DNA from: CAWACP01 sp963832965
GTDB taxonomy: Bacteria; Acidobacteriota; Terriglobia; Bryobacterales; Bryobacteraceae
DNA: 64,000 bases
Direction of reading: 5' to 3'
Assembly: GCA_963832965.1 (NCBI GenBank)
Contig: CAWHVW010000003.1
Span: 1 to 64,000 of the forward strand
Shown here: positions 37,211-46,538 of the stretch, one piece after another
Position numbering within the stretch: position 1 is the stretch's first letter
Layout of the letters: each line of letters opens with the position of its first letter
Made by a program: the position numbers and the translations under genes
The notes under the pieces: generated by a model
Seen by the model: only the letters and a program-made list of their open reading frames with translations
What the model was told of the DNA's origin: nothing
The model's database searches: none

Positions 37211-37606
37211 CTACTTTTTCCCGGTCGCGGCCTTAGCCGGTGTCGCCGCGGCGCCGGACGTGGCACCGACCGTGGTGGTGGTCACCGAGCCGGCGGGAAG
37301 GCGCGGCTGCGCGGGAAGGGTGGACACGGGCTTGGGATGCTGGCTGTCCAGGATGCTGGACTCGCTGCCGCGGCTGCGCGTCGCCAGAATCGCCAGCGAG
37401 AGCGACGTCACCATGAACAGAACCGCCGCGATCGCCGTGGCCTTGGAGAGCGCCGTGGCCGTGCCGCGCGGGCCAAAGGTGGTCTGCGACCCCATGCCGC
37501 CAAATGCGCCGGCGAGGTCGGCGGCCTTGCCGCTCTGCAGCAGAACGACAACCACCATGAAAACACACACCAGCACGTGAATGATGGTCAAAATAACCGT
37601 GAGCAT
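37211..37606 (-). CDS. secG: Preprotein translocase subunit SecG
   Basis: Inner-membrane subunit of the SecYEG channel, 131 residues. The first helix is LTVILTIIHVLVCVFMVVVVLLQ, then the family motif QSGKAADLAGAFGGMGSQTTFGPRGTAT, then a second helix ATAIAAVLFMVTSLSLAILA. The C-terminal tail of about 55 residues is Thr/Ala/Pro-rich, longer than in E. coli but common in acidobacteria and proteobacteria. The ATG at 37606 puts helix 1 at the N-terminus. It is divergent from the signal peptidase pair. Confidence 0.94.
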   Translation of the reverse strand: MLTVILTIIHVLVCVFMVVVVLLQSGKAADLAGAFGGMGSQTTFGPRGTATALSKATAIAAVLFMVTSLSLAILATRSRGSESSILDSQHPKPVSTLPAQPRLPAGSVTTTTVGATSGAAATPAKAATGKK

Positions 37607-37713
37607 AACTATATCGTCTGGAGTTCCGGGCAACCGAAACTGACCTCATCATTATAGAACAGAGGGCGGCCGGGCGTCTTGCCAAAGCCCTGTTACACTG
37701 AAGGAACCGGCCG

Positions 37714-38526
37714 ATGGGCGAATCGATGGAGCAGACGGAAACCAGCGCGCTCGAACAGCCCCTGCAGCCTGTCGACGCCGCCCCGGCGGAGGCTCCCGCA
37801 GAGCCGGAGGATTCCCGCAGCAGCATCGCCGAGTGGACGATCACCATTCTTTTGCTGGTCTTTCTCACGACCATGCTGGTGCAGGCGTTCGTGATCCCCA
37901 CGGGATCCATGGAAGACACGCTGCTGATTGGGGATCATCTGCTGGTGGACAAGATGGCATTCGGCCCGTCCGGAATCGTCAGCCGGCATATCCTGCCGCT
38001 CCGCGAGCCCCAGCACGGCGACATCATCGTTTTCCGATATCCGGTGGACATCAAGCAGACGTTCGTGAAACGGGTGATTGGCGTGCCCGGCGACCACATC
38101 CGCATCGTGAACAAGCAGGTTTTCCGCAACGGGGTGAAGCTGGAAGAGCCGTACGTCTACCATAAGACGGATTACGTGCAGGGATATCGCGACAACTTCC
38201 CCAGCGACCCGGAAACGCACCTCGAGGCTCCGGCGGAGACCATGCTGCAGAACGACGTCGTACACGGTGAAGTGGTGGTGCCGCCGGACGTCTATTTCGC
38301 GATGGGGGATAACCGCGATTTCTCGTTCGACAGCCGCTACTGGGGATTTGTGCCGCGCGATAACATTATTGGTAAGCCGCTGGTGGTTTACTGGTCGTAC
38401 GCCGCTTCCACCGAGGACTTAACGGATCAGTCCCCGATACGTCATCTTACTGATGTGTTCGAACACTTTTTCACAAGGACCCGCTGGAACCGGACGTTCC
38501 TGTTAATTCATGGCTACCGCAACTAA
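37714..38526 (+). CDS. lepB: Signal peptidase I (first of a tandem pair)
   Basis: Membrane-bound leader peptidase of 270 residues. After a cytosolic acidic/Pro-rich N-terminus a single helix (WTITILLLVFLTTMLVQAFV) leads to the catalytic Ser65 in PTGSMEDTL. The general base is Lys119 in VKRVIGVPGDHI, and MGDNRDFSFDSRYWGFVPRDNIIGKP is the late conserved box. An ATG four codons in (37726) is an alternative start. Its 3' end overlaps the second copy by 17 bases, so both are surely co-expressed. Confidence 0.93.
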   Translation: MGESMEQTETSALEQPLQPVDAAPAEAPAEPEDSRSSIAEWTITILLLVFLTTMLVQAFVIPTGSMEDTLLIGDHLLVDKMAFGPSGIVSRHILPLREPQHGDIIVFRYPVDIKQTFVKRVIGVPGDHIRIVNKQVFRNGVKLEEPYVYHKTDYVQGYRDNFPSDPETHLEAPAETMLQNDVVHGEVVVPPDVYFAMGDNRDFSFDSRYWGFVPRDNIIGKPLVVYWSYAASTEDLTDQSPIRHLTDVFEHFFTRTRWNRTFLLIHGYRN

Positions 38527-39316
38527 TAGCGAAAAGGCGAAGCAGGCCGCCGTCAGGAAGGCTCCCACGGCAAAAGCGGCGCCGCCCGCGCGCGGATTCG
38601 TGGCCGAATGGGCGTGGACCATTCTGATCCTGATCTGGGCCACGACATTTGTCGCGCAGGTGATGGCCATCCCCACTTCGTCGATGCACAACACGCTGCT
38701 TACCGGCGACCATCTGATCGTAGACAAGCTGGCTTACTCCCCGCCGGGCGCGTTGAGCAGGCATCTGTTGCCGTATCGCGACGTGAAGCGGGGCGACATC
38801 ATCGTATTCCGCCACCCCACCCTGCTGGAAGAGAATTACGTGAAGCGCGCGATCGGCGTGCCCGGCGATCATATCAAGCTGATCAACAAGCAGCTCTGGC
38901 TGAACGGCCACATGCCCGCGGAGCCTTACGTGATCCATATCCGGCCGGATTACGATCCCTACCGCGACAACTTCCCGGTGGGCCAGCCCGAGTACGCTTA
39001 CGACGAGAAGATGTATGATCGCGCCATCGCCATGCTGCACGATAACGTGGTGAACGACGAACTGGTGGTGCCGCCGGGGTATTACTTTGCCATGGGCGAC
39101 AATCGCGATAACTCGCTGGACAGCCGCTACTGGGGTCTGGTGCCACGGGAGAACATCATCGGGAAGCCGGCTATCATCCTGTGGTCTTACGATGCACCGA
39201 CGGAGGACTTGAAGGACTACAACTTGCACCACTTTGTCGATCTGGCGGAGCATTTTTTCACCAAGACGCGCTGGGAACGGACGATGCGCCTGGTGGAGGG
39301 GTATCCGCTTCAGTAG
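38510..39316 (+). CDS. lepB: Signal peptidase I (second of a tandem pair)
   Basis: Paralogue of the preceding gene, 268 residues, with helix WAWTILILIWATTFVAQVMA, catalytic Ser58 in PTSSMHNTL, Lys112 in VKRAIGVPGDHI and the box MGDNRDNSLDSRYWGLVPRENIIGKP. Both active-site residues are kept, so both enzymes should be active. The insertion between the lysine region and the final box (about 50 residues, NFPVGQPEYAYDEKMYDRA) is shared by both copies, showing a lineage-specific duplication. Confidence 0.93.
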   Translation: MATATNSEKAKQAAVRKAPTAKAAPPARGFVAEWAWTILILIWATTFVAQVMAIPTSSMHNTLLTGDHLIVDKLAYSPPGALSRHLLPYRDVKRGDIIVFRHPTLLEENYVKRAIGVPGDHIKLINKQLWLNGHMPAEPYVIHIRPDYDPYRDNFPVGQPEYAYDEKMYDRAIAMLHDNVVNDELVVPPGYYFAMGDNRDNSLDSRYWGLVPRENIIGKPAIILWSYDAPTEDLKDYNLHHFVDLAEHFFTKTRWERTMRLVEGYPLQ

Positions 39317-39339
39317 GCGGGCGTGGGGTGGACGCGTTG

Positions 39340-39450
39340 GGACAGACGGGCGCGTCCACGAAGGACAGACGGGTGCGTCCACGAAGGACAGACGGGTGCG
39401 TCCACGAAGGACAGACGGGTGCGTCCACGAAGGACAGACGGGTGCGTCCA
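39340..39450 (+). repeat. 23-base tandem repeat array
   Basis: Nearly five head-to-tail copies (from 39340, 39363, 39386, 39409 and 39432) of GGACAGACGGGTGCGTCC plus ACGAA. No spacers separate them. The unit is the same as the outer arm of the longer repeats at 39432-39601. Confidence 0.95.
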
Positions 39451-39601
39451 CGGTGAGTCCGGGAACGGTGGCTGGGATTTACCTGTCGGGGACGCACTCG
39501 TATGTCCCAGGGTGTGGAGAGCGGGACAGACGGGTGCGTCCACGGTGAGTCTGGGAACGGTGGCTGGGATTTGCCTTTCGGGGACGCACTCGTCTGTCCC
39601 A
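39432..39601 (+). repeat. Two hairpin-forming repeat units (family B)
   Basis: Units at 39432-39509 and 39522-39601. Each starts with GGACAGACGGGTGCGTCC, continues through CGGTGAGTC-GGGAACGGTGGCTGGGATTT, and ends with GGGGACGCACTCG-TGTCCC, which is nearly the reverse complement of the start. Each unit can therefore fold into a long hairpin. They fill the gap between the second signal peptidase and the GDP-mannose pyrophosphorylase. Confidence 0.9.
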
Positions 39602-39606
39602 ACCAC

Positions 39607-40683
39607 ATGAAATCCAACTATTACGGGGTCATCATGGCCGGCGGGCGGGGCACTCGCTTCTGGCCGCGCAGCCGGCGGCGAACGGCCAAGCAGGTGCTGC
39701 GGTTCATGGGCGAGCGGTCGCTGATTCAGCAGACGGTGGACCGTCTCAAGCCGGTGCTGGCACCGGAGCGAATCTGGATTATCACCAACGATTTCCTGCG
39801 CGACGAGATTGTGCGGCAGCTTCCGGAGGTTCCGAAGAGGCAGATTCTGGCCGAGCCGGCCGCGCGCAATACGGCGCCCTGCATCGGCCTGGCAGCGCAC
39901 ATTCTGAACTCGCTGGACCCGGACGCCGTGATGGGCGTTTTTCCCGCCGACCACTACATCGCGAAACCCGCGCGTTACCTTCGGCTGGTGCGCGCAGCGA
40001 TGCGGAGCGCGGCCGAGGGGAAGATGGCGGTGCTGGGTATTCAGCCGCGCTGGCCGGAGACCGGGTACGGCTACATTGAGTTTCCGCGCGGCACGAAGGC
40101 TGGATCGACAGAGCCCGCGCCGGTGCTGCGGTTCCGGGAGAAGCCGGACCAGAAGACGGCGAAGCGATTCGTGGCGGCGGGGAACTTCTACTGGAACGCG
40201 GGCATGTTTTTCTGGAAGACGCCGGTGCTGCTGGACGCGCTCCGGCGGCATCGCCCGCAGATGGCTACCGTTCTGGCTTCCCTGCCCCCATTTGATAGCC
40301 GCGGGTTCCGGACGAAGCTGCGTGAAACCTTTCCGCTGTGCGAGAACATTTCCATTGACTACGCAGTACTGGAACGCGCGGAAGGCGTGGTGGGCGTGGC
40401 CGCCGACGATATCGGCTGGAACGACGTGGGGAGCTGGAACGCCGTGTATGAACTGCTGGCGCACGACGCATCGGCAAACGCCGCGATGGGCGAATTGCTG
40501 TTGCATGACAGCAGCGGCAACTACGTGGACGCGCGAGGCCGTCTGGTGGCGTTGCTGGGCGTAAAGGATCTGGTGGTGGTGGACACGCCCGACGCCTTGC
40601 TCATTGCCGACCGAAGCCGCGCCCAGGACGTTGGCACGCTGGTGAAGATGCTGGAGAAGGCCGGACGCGAGGACTTGCTCTAG
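39607..40683 (+). CDS. manC: Mannose-1-phosphate guanylyltransferase (GDP-mannose pyrophosphorylase)
   Basis: Nucleotidyltransferase of 358 residues making GDP-mannose from mannose-1-phosphate and GTP for glycan synthesis. The signature GVIMAGGRGTRFWPRSR is at 7-23. AEPAARNTAPCIGLAAH, FPADHYI, ETGYGYIEF and GNFYWNAGMFFW are the substrate-binding motifs, and VAADDIGWNDVGSWNAVYELL closes the catalytic part. It has no C-terminal isomerase domain, so it is the monofunctional form. The ATG at 39607 follows the repeat block directly, and earlier in-frame codons are repeat sequence. Confidence 0.92.
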   Translation: MKSNYYGVIMAGGRGTRFWPRSRRRTAKQVLRFMGERSLIQQTVDRLKPVLAPERIWIITNDFLRDEIVRQLPEVPKRQILAEPAARNTAPCIGLAAHILNSLDPDAVMGVFPADHYIAKPARYLRLVRAAMRSAAEGKMAVLGIQPRWPETGYGYIEFPRGTKAGSTEPAPVLRFREKPDQKTAKRFVAAGNFYWNAGMFFWKTPVLLDALRRHRPQMATVLASLPPFDSRGFRTKLRETFPLCENISIDYAVLERAEGVVGVAADDIGWNDVGSWNAVYELLAHDASANAAMGELLLHDSSGNYVDARGRLVALLGVKDLVVVDTPDALLIADRSRAQDVGTLVKMLEKAGREDLL

Positions 40684-40721
40684 CGCCTCATACTATAGTT
40701 GGAGTCCAGCGCGGGGAACGC

Positions 40722-41783
40722 GTGGTAGACTGTACCCTTCAACGTGCCCCGTCGCAACCCGTGGCCTCTTCAACTCACCCTCATCGCCGGTTCAATCCGC
40801 TGACTCGTGAATGGGTACTGGTGTCGCCGCATCGGGCCGAGCGGCCGTGGCAGGGTCAGGTGGAAAAGGGCAAGACCGCGACGGCGCTTGCATACGACCC
40901 GCAATGCTATCTCTGCCCCGGCAACGCGCGGGCGGGCGGAGCGCGCAATCCGAATTACACGAACACGTTCGTCTTCACTAACGATTACGCGGCACTGATG
41001 CCGGATACGCCAGAAGAGGCTGGCGCCGACGCGGATCTGCTGGTGTGGGAGAACGAGCGCGGTATTTGCAAGGTGGTCTGTTTCTCGCCGCGGCACGATC
41101 TTACGATCGCGCGCATGGAGCCGGCGGCAGTGCGGGCGGTGATCGACGTGTGGGCCGATGAATACGCGGGAATTGGATCTCAGCCGTTTATCAACTACGT
41201 TCAGATCTTCGAGAACCGCGGCGAGATGATGGGCGCGAGCAATCCACATCCGCATTGCCAGATCTGGGCGACGGCGCATCTTCCCAATGAGATCGCCAAA
41301 GAACAGACTTCGCAGGCGGAGTGGCTGTCCGGGCGGGGGAGTTGTCTGCTGTGCGATTATCTGGCGACCGAGCGGGCACGGGGCGAGCGCATTGTCTGCG
41401 AGAACGAAGGATTCACGGCGCTGGTTCCGTTCTGGGCGGTGTGGCCATTTGAAGTGATGCTGCTGAGCCGGCGCCACGCGGGTGCGCTGGATCAGCTGGA
41501 TTCCGCGGAGCGCGATGCCTTGGCCGACATTATGAAGCGGCTGACGACGAAGTATGACCAGCTCTTTGAGGTGTCGTTTCCGTATACCATGGGCTTTCAC
41601 TTGAGCCCGACGGATGGGCGGGATCATCCGGAATGGCATTTGCACGCGCACTACTATCCGCCGTTGCTGCGCTCGGCTACAGTGCGTAAATTTATGACGG
41701 GGTTTGAGATGCTGGGCATGCCGCAGCGGGACATTACTCCGGAGGCCGCCGCGGAGAGGCTGCGGAAGCCGGGGGCCGATTGA
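40722..41783 (+). CDS. galT: Galactose-1-phosphate uridylyltransferase
   Basis: HIT-superfamily enzyme of the Leloir pathway, 353 residues, exchanging UMP between UDP-glucose and galactose-1-phosphate. The zinc-site cysteines 62 and 65 (CYLCPG), the active-site NPHPHCQ (174-180) whose second His forms the uridylyl-enzyme, and late HPEWHLHAHYYPPLLR are all present. The start is GTG at 40722; a later start near FNPLTREWVLVSPHR is unlikely. The stop codon lies within a dispersed repeat (GGGGCCGATTGAAAGTCGG). The sodium/solute symporter follows. Confidence 0.94.
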   Translation: MVDCTLQRAPSQPVASSTHPHRRFNPLTREWVLVSPHRAERPWQGQVEKGKTATALAYDPQCYLCPGNARAGGARNPNYTNTFVFTNDYAALMPDTPEEAGADADLLVWENERGICKVVCFSPRHDLTIARMEPAAVRAVIDVWADEYAGIGSQPFINYVQIFENRGEMMGASNPHPHCQIWATAHLPNEIAKEQTSQAEWLSGRGSCLLCDYLATERARGERIVCENEGFTALVPFWAVWPFEVMLLSRRHAGALDQLDSAERDALADIMKRLTTKYDQLFEVSFPYTMGFHLSPTDGRDHPEWHLHAHYYPPLLRSATVRKFMTGFEMLGMPQRDITPEAAAERLRKPGAD

Positions 41784-41939
41784 AAGTCGGGCCGCAGGAT
41801 AGAATTCTGCCCCACGGGCCCTGGCAGGGCGTGGCCCTGCCCCACTTGGGCTGGGAGGATTTTCAGGAGCAGGCCGATTGAAAGTCGGCCGCAGGATACA
41901 ATCCTGCCCCACTTGGGCTGGGAGGATTTTCAGGAGCAG
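41774..41939 (+). repeat. Palindromic repeat family C, tandem copies
   Basis: Two units: one from 41774 with GGCCGATTGAAAGTCGGGCC, CAGGATAGAATTCTGCCCCA and a GGCAGGGCGTGGCCCTGCCC hairpin, the other from 41873 as a 67-base repeat ending GGGAGGATTTTCAGGAGCAG, which also ends the first at 41872. The start of family C also appears at 49226. The galT stop codon is inside the first unit. Confidence 0.88.
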
Positions 41940-41962
41940 AGGTACAGTAGCTCGGTGAACCT

Positions 41963-43651
41963 ATGAAACCAGGCGTGATCGATTACATTATTCTCGCGAC
42001 TTATTTTGTCTACGTGCTCGGCATTGGCTGGCTGGTGAAGCGGCGAGTCAAGACCGGGGCGGAGTTCCTGACCTCCGGCCATTCCATCCCGGTTTGGGTG
42101 ACCAGCCTGGCCTTCATCGCCACCAACCTTGGCGCGCAGGAAGTGATTGGGATGGTGGCTTCGGGCGCTAAATACGGGATGCTCACCTGCAACTTTTACT
42201 GGCTGGGAGCGATTCCGGGAATGATCATCCTGGGCGTCTTCATGATGCCGTTTTATTACGGCAGCCGCGCGCGCAGCGCACCGGAGTATCTGAAGCTGCG
42301 CTTCGACGAGAAGACGCGCGGGTTCAACGCAATTACTTTCGCGGTGATGACTATCTTTTCGTCGGGCATTTCGATGTACGCGCTGGGGCTGCTGTTTCAA
42401 CTGGTGCTGGGCTGGAGTTTCACACAGTCCGTGCTGCTCTCGGCGGCCATCGTTCTCGCGTACACCTACTTAGGCGGACTTACCAGCGCTATTTACAACG
42501 AGGTGCTGCAGTTCTTTCTGATTGTGCTGGGCTTCGCGCCGCTTTCGATTATGGCGGTGATGAAGGCCGGCGGCTGGGCAGGCGTAACCGCGCGGACCAC
42601 CGCCTGGATGGCCGGGCATACGCAGTTCGCGCAGAATCCGGACGTGATGACGCACACGTGGAAATACATGGGCCATGCGTCGTCCAACATGATGGGGGTG
42701 GAGTGGTTCGGCATGTTATTCGGGCTCGGCTGGGTGCTGGGGTGCAGTTACTGGTGCTGTAACTTCCTGGTGGTGCAGCGCGCGATGGCCGCTAACTCGA
42801 TGGCGTCTTCGCGACTGACGCCGCTGATTGCCGCGTTCCCGAAAATGCTGATGCCGGTGATCGTTATCGTACCCGGGATCGCCGCCATCGCTCTCCATCA
42901 GATGAATGTGCCCGGCATCATGGTGGCCAAGGGCGACACGTTCAATTACAACCTGGTGCTCACTAATCTGATGGCGCAGTTTTATCCGTCCGGCCTGCTG
43001 GGGGTGGGGCTCACGGCGCTGTTTGCTTCGTTCATGTCGGGGATGGCGGGGAATGTCACGGCGTTCAACACGGTTTTCACGTACGACATTTATCAGAGCT
43101 ACATCAAGAAGGATGCGTCCGACGCGCATTACTTCAAGGTGGCCAAAATCACCACCGTGGTGGGCGTGTTTCTTTCCATCGGGGCGGCATACTGGGCGGC
43201 GCGATCCAACAACATTATGGACTTTCTGCAACTGGTGTTCGGGTTCGTGAACGCTCCGCTGTTCGCCACATTCCTGCTGGGCATGTTCTGGCGGAGGACG
43301 ACGGGCCATGGCGCCTTCGCGGGACTGGTGGCCGGCGAGACCGCGGCCACGCTGACGCTGGGCTTCACCACGGCGGAGGGAACGGGCGGCTGGTTCGGCG
43401 CCATCCAGACATTCCCTTCAGCGATGGCCCAGAATTTCTGGATTGCGATTCTGGCATTCACGGCCTGCCTTGTTTTCACGGTTCTGGTGAGCCTGATGAC
43501 GAAGCCGAAGCCGGTGGGGGAGCTGGAAAACCTGGTCTACGGTTATACGAAGATTCCCGTGGAGATCAACGTTCCCTGGTACAAGCGGCCCATTCTGCTG
43601 GCCGTTATCGTGGGCATTGCCTGCATTCTTTTCAACCTCTGGTTCTGGTAA
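41963..43651 (+). CDS. Sodium/solute symporter (SSS family)
   Basis: Inner-membrane Na+-coupled transporter of 562 residues with about 13-14 helices. The N-terminal DYIILATYFVYVLGIGWLVKRR, the SLAFIATNLGAQEVIGM sodium-site region and the GLTALFASFMSGMAGNVTAFNTVFTYDIYQSYI motif are SSS signatures. It resembles SGLT-type sugar symporters more than proline or pantothenate carriers. Its position after galT suggests galactose or another hexose as substrate (inference). A GAG-rich repeat lies just upstream. Confidence 0.9.
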   Translation: MKPGVIDYIILATYFVYVLGIGWLVKRRVKTGAEFLTSGHSIPVWVTSLAFIATNLGAQEVIGMVASGAKYGMLTCNFYWLGAIPGMIILGVFMMPFYYGSRARSAPEYLKLRFDEKTRGFNAITFAVMTIFSSGISMYALGLLFQLVLGWSFTQSVLLSAAIVLAYTYLGGLTSAIYNEVLQFFLIVLGFAPLSIMAVMKAGGWAGVTARTTAWMAGHTQFAQNPDVMTHTWKYMGHASSNMMGVEWFGMLFGLGWVLGCSYWCCNFLVVQRAMAANSMASSRLTPLIAAFPKMLMPVIVIVPGIAAIALHQMNVPGIMVAKGDTFNYNLVLTNLMAQFYPSGLLGVGLTALFASFMSGMAGNVTAFNTVFTYDIYQSYIKKDASDAHYFKVAKITTVVGVFLSIGAAYWAARSNNIMDFLQLVFGFVNAPLFATFLLGMFWRRTTGHGAFAGLVAGETAATLTLGFTTAEGTGGWFGAIQTFPSAMAQNFWIAILAFTACLVFTVLVSLMTKPKPVGELENLVYGYTKIPVEINVPWYKRPILLAVIVGIACILFNLWFW

Positions 43652-43657
43652 ACACAC

Positions 43658-43843
43658 ATGGATGACCTGCGCGTTCCGATCGGCTCGTTCTTCGTGATCC
43701 TGGGCGTGATGCTCCTGATTGCGTTTTTTCTGGTAACCACGGGTCCGCCGCTGGCGACGCCACAGGTGAACCTGTGGTGCGGTCTGGCCATGCTGGCGTT
43801 TGGGATCATTATGCTGTTGCTGGCGCGGCGCGGCAAGGCCTGA
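43658..43843 (+). CDS. Small two-helix membrane protein downstream of the symporter
   Basis: 61 residues with helices at about 9-28 (SFFVILGVMLLIAFFLVTTG) and 39-57 (LWCGLAMLAFGIIMLLLAR). The start ATG is 7 bases after the symporter stop, so it is likely co-translated and may be an accessory subunit. Similar small membrane genes follow SSS transporters in other acidobacteria; function unknown. Confidence 0.72.
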   Translation: MDDLRVPIGSFFVILGVMLLIAFFLVTTGPPLATPQVNLWCGLAMLAFGIIMLLLARRGKA

Positions 43844-43864
43844 AAGTTTGGCCTGAAATTTTAG

Positions 43865-43894
43865 CCGCTCCGTCACCGTCGCGGTTCGTTTACT
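43865..43894 (+). repeat. Dispersed palindromic repeat family A, short copy
   Basis: CCGCTCCGTCACCGTCGCGG followed by TTCGTTTACTG. It lies downstream of the small membrane gene and just before the ADOP permease frame. Confidence 0.85.
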
Positions 43895-43922
43895 GATATC
43901 CACGGAAAAGTTCGGAACTTTC

Positions 43923-46516
43923 TTGCGGTTCGCTCGTATCGTCTGGGGAGACCGCGAGGCTCGATCCCGTACGGGCGATGCTGCGGCGGCGGCTCGGCGG
44001 AAGTTCGGCAATCCCACACTGATTCGAGAGGAGATTTACCGCATGAACACCATCGGGTGGATGGAGAGCGTCTGGCAGGACCTGCGCTATGGACTGCGCT
44101 TGTTGCGGCTGAGCCCGGGCTTCGCCGCCGTGGCTATTCTTTCGCTGGCGCTGGGGATTGGCGCGAACACGGCCATTTTCCAATTGCTTGACGCCGTGCG
44201 GCTGCGCAGCCTGCCGGTGCGCGACCCTGGGGAGTTGGCCGAGGTTCGAATTCGGGGCGGCAACGGAGGAATGGGCGTCAACCAGAGCTACGGCGAGTTG
44301 ACGCGTCCGCTCTGGCAGGAGATCAAAGCGCAGCAGAAGGCGTTCTCCGGCGTGTTCGCCTGGAGCATGAACGGCGACATGGTGGGCGATGGAACGGAGA
44401 TGCGGCCTGTCAGCGGACTCTACGTGACCGGCGATTTCTTCCGCACGTTGGGAGTGCAGCCATGGCGCGGACGGCTTCTCGGAGCGGAGGACGAGGGCGC
44501 TTGTCCGGGGTCCAACGCGGTGGTCAGCTACGCCTACTGGCAGCGCGAGATGGGCGGGCGTGAGATCGGGCCCGGCGCCACGCTGAAGGTGGACGGCCAG
44601 TTGACGACCGTGATTGGGGTGACGCCGCCGGAGTTCTTCGGCATGGTGGTGGGCGACCGCTTTGACATCGCTCTGCCCTTCTGCCAGCCGAACGGGCCGC
44701 TGCGGCGCGACAGCTTCGATGTGAGCGTGATGGGGCGGCTACGGCCGGGATGGACCATGGAGCGGGCGTCGGCGCACTTTAACGCGATCAGCCCGGGTCT
44801 TCTCGAGGCGACGGCGATTACCGGCTATTCGGCAGCGGAAGCCAGCCGGTACAAGCGATTTCACCTGGCAGCATATCCGGCGGGGAACGGCGTGAGCGCG
44901 CTGCGAACCGCGTACGATTTCTCGCTGTGGCTGCTGCTGGGGATCACTGGCCTGGTTCTGCTGATCGCCTGCGTGAACCTGGCGAATCTGATTCTTGCAC
45001 GATGCAGCGCGCGCGAGCGGGAGATGGCCGTCCGGCTGGCGTTGGGAGCTTCGCGCGGGCGTTTGCTGCGGCAGATGCTGGCCGAGAGCGCGCTGCTGGC
45101 GGGGATTGGCGCGGTACTGGGAATTGGCCTTGCGCAGGCGTTGAGCCGCGTTCTGGTGTGGTCGCTCTCCACCGAAACCGGCATGGTGAACCTGCCGATG
45201 GATACCGACTGGCGCGTGCTGTTGTTCGCGGCCGCGGTGGCGACGCTCACATGTGTCGTCTTTGGAGTTTTGCCGGCGGCGAGAGCCACGCGCGCCGAGC
45301 CGGTGTCGGCCATGAAAGCGGGCGGCCGTGGGCTGACCGCCACACGGGAGCGCTTCACACTGCGGCGTGTGATGGTGGCAGCGCAGATTGCGGTGTGCCT
45401 GGTGCTGCTGGTGGGCGCGCTGCTGTTTGTGCGCAGCTTCCGCAACCTGATCACGCTGGACCCGGGCATGCGCGAGAGCGGCATCACCGTGGCTTTTGTC
45501 GGCTACCCGTTTTCGCACGTGCCACCGGAGCGCAATGAGGAGTTCAAGCGCGAGCTGCTCGAGGAGGTGCGCTCGACGCCGGGGATTGCCGACGCCGCCA
45601 CCACGACGATGGTCCCGCTGACGGGCGGAAGCTGGGGCCATCAGATACACGTGGGCCCGGTGGAAGGGGGATCGCAGTTCACGTGGGTGAGCCCGGGATA
45701 CTTCCACACCATGAATATTCCGCTGCTCACGGGACGCGATTTCAACCAGAACGACACCTCGGCATCGCAACGAGTGGCAGTGGTGAACGAGACGTTTGTC
45801 CGCCGGTTCCTGAGTGGCGCCAATCCGTTGGGACGGACGCTGCGCACGGTTGAGGAACCGGATTATCCGGCCACGGAATACCAGATTGTGGGGGTGATTC
45901 CGGACACTCGCTATAACTCGGTGCGCAGCGGGATGCGGCCCATGACCTTTGCGCCGGCGTCGCAGTTCCCGGCTCACGGACCGTGGACCGCGATGATGAT
46001 CTGGTCGAGCGAGGGCACGCCGATAGTGATGGCGGCGGTGAAACATCGGATTGCCGCGCATCATCCGGAGGTGATCCTGCGGTTCACCGATTTCCAAAGG
46101 AATATTCGCGACGGGATGGTGCGGGAGCGGCTGATGGCCATGCTTTCCGGCTTCTTCGGGTTGCTGGCCGCGGTGCTGACGACGGTGGGATTGTATGGCG
46201 TGATTTCGTATGTGGTGGCGCGCCGGAGGAACGAGATTGGCATTCGCCTGGCGCTGGGCGCGGGCCGCGGGCAGGTGGTGGAGATGGTGATGCGGGAGGC
46301 GATGTGGCTGGTGGCGATTGGAGTGGCGGCGGGGACGGCGCTGTCGCTGGTGGTGACGCGCGGGGCGGCGTCGCTGCTTTTGGATTGAAGCCGCACGATC
46401 CGCTGACCCTGGTTGTGGCTGTGGGGCTGCTGGCGGGGGTTGCAGCGCTGGCGAGCTTTTTGCCGGCGCGCCGGGCCTCGAAGCTGGACCCCATGGAAGC
46501 GCTGCGGTATGAGTAG
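43923..46516 (+). CDS. ADOP-type FtsX/MacB permease (5' end uncertain, one frame break)
   Basis: Acidobacterial duplicated orphan permease: two MacB periplasmic domains and eight helices in one chain, without an ATPase subunit nearby. Present are WQDLRYGLRLLRLSPGFAAVAILSLALGIGANTAIFQLLD at the start, CVNLANLILARCSAREREMAVRLALGASRGRLLRQMLAES in the middle and YVVARRRNEIGIRLALGAGRGQVVEMVMREAM at the end. The frame stops at 46388 (LLLD), but adding one T in the TTTT run at 46378-46381 continues it as FGLKPHDPLTLVVAV through PARRASKLDPMEALRYE to 46516, the expected last helix. The usual 60-80 residue N-terminal extension is mostly missing: only REARSRTGDAAAAARRKFGN remains, right behind a repeat copy. 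Confidence 0.82.
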
Positions 46517-46538
46517 GTGAGGGGTTGGCAAGGGCAGC

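Noticed and set aside
39340..39450. CRISPR-like short repeats
   Set aside because: The repeats are directly adjacent, without unique spacers, and there are no cas genes.
39323..39610. Protein-coding frame in the family B repeat block
   Set aside because: It merely translates the repeat unit (repeated TDGCVHEG) and all frames are open because of the repeat.
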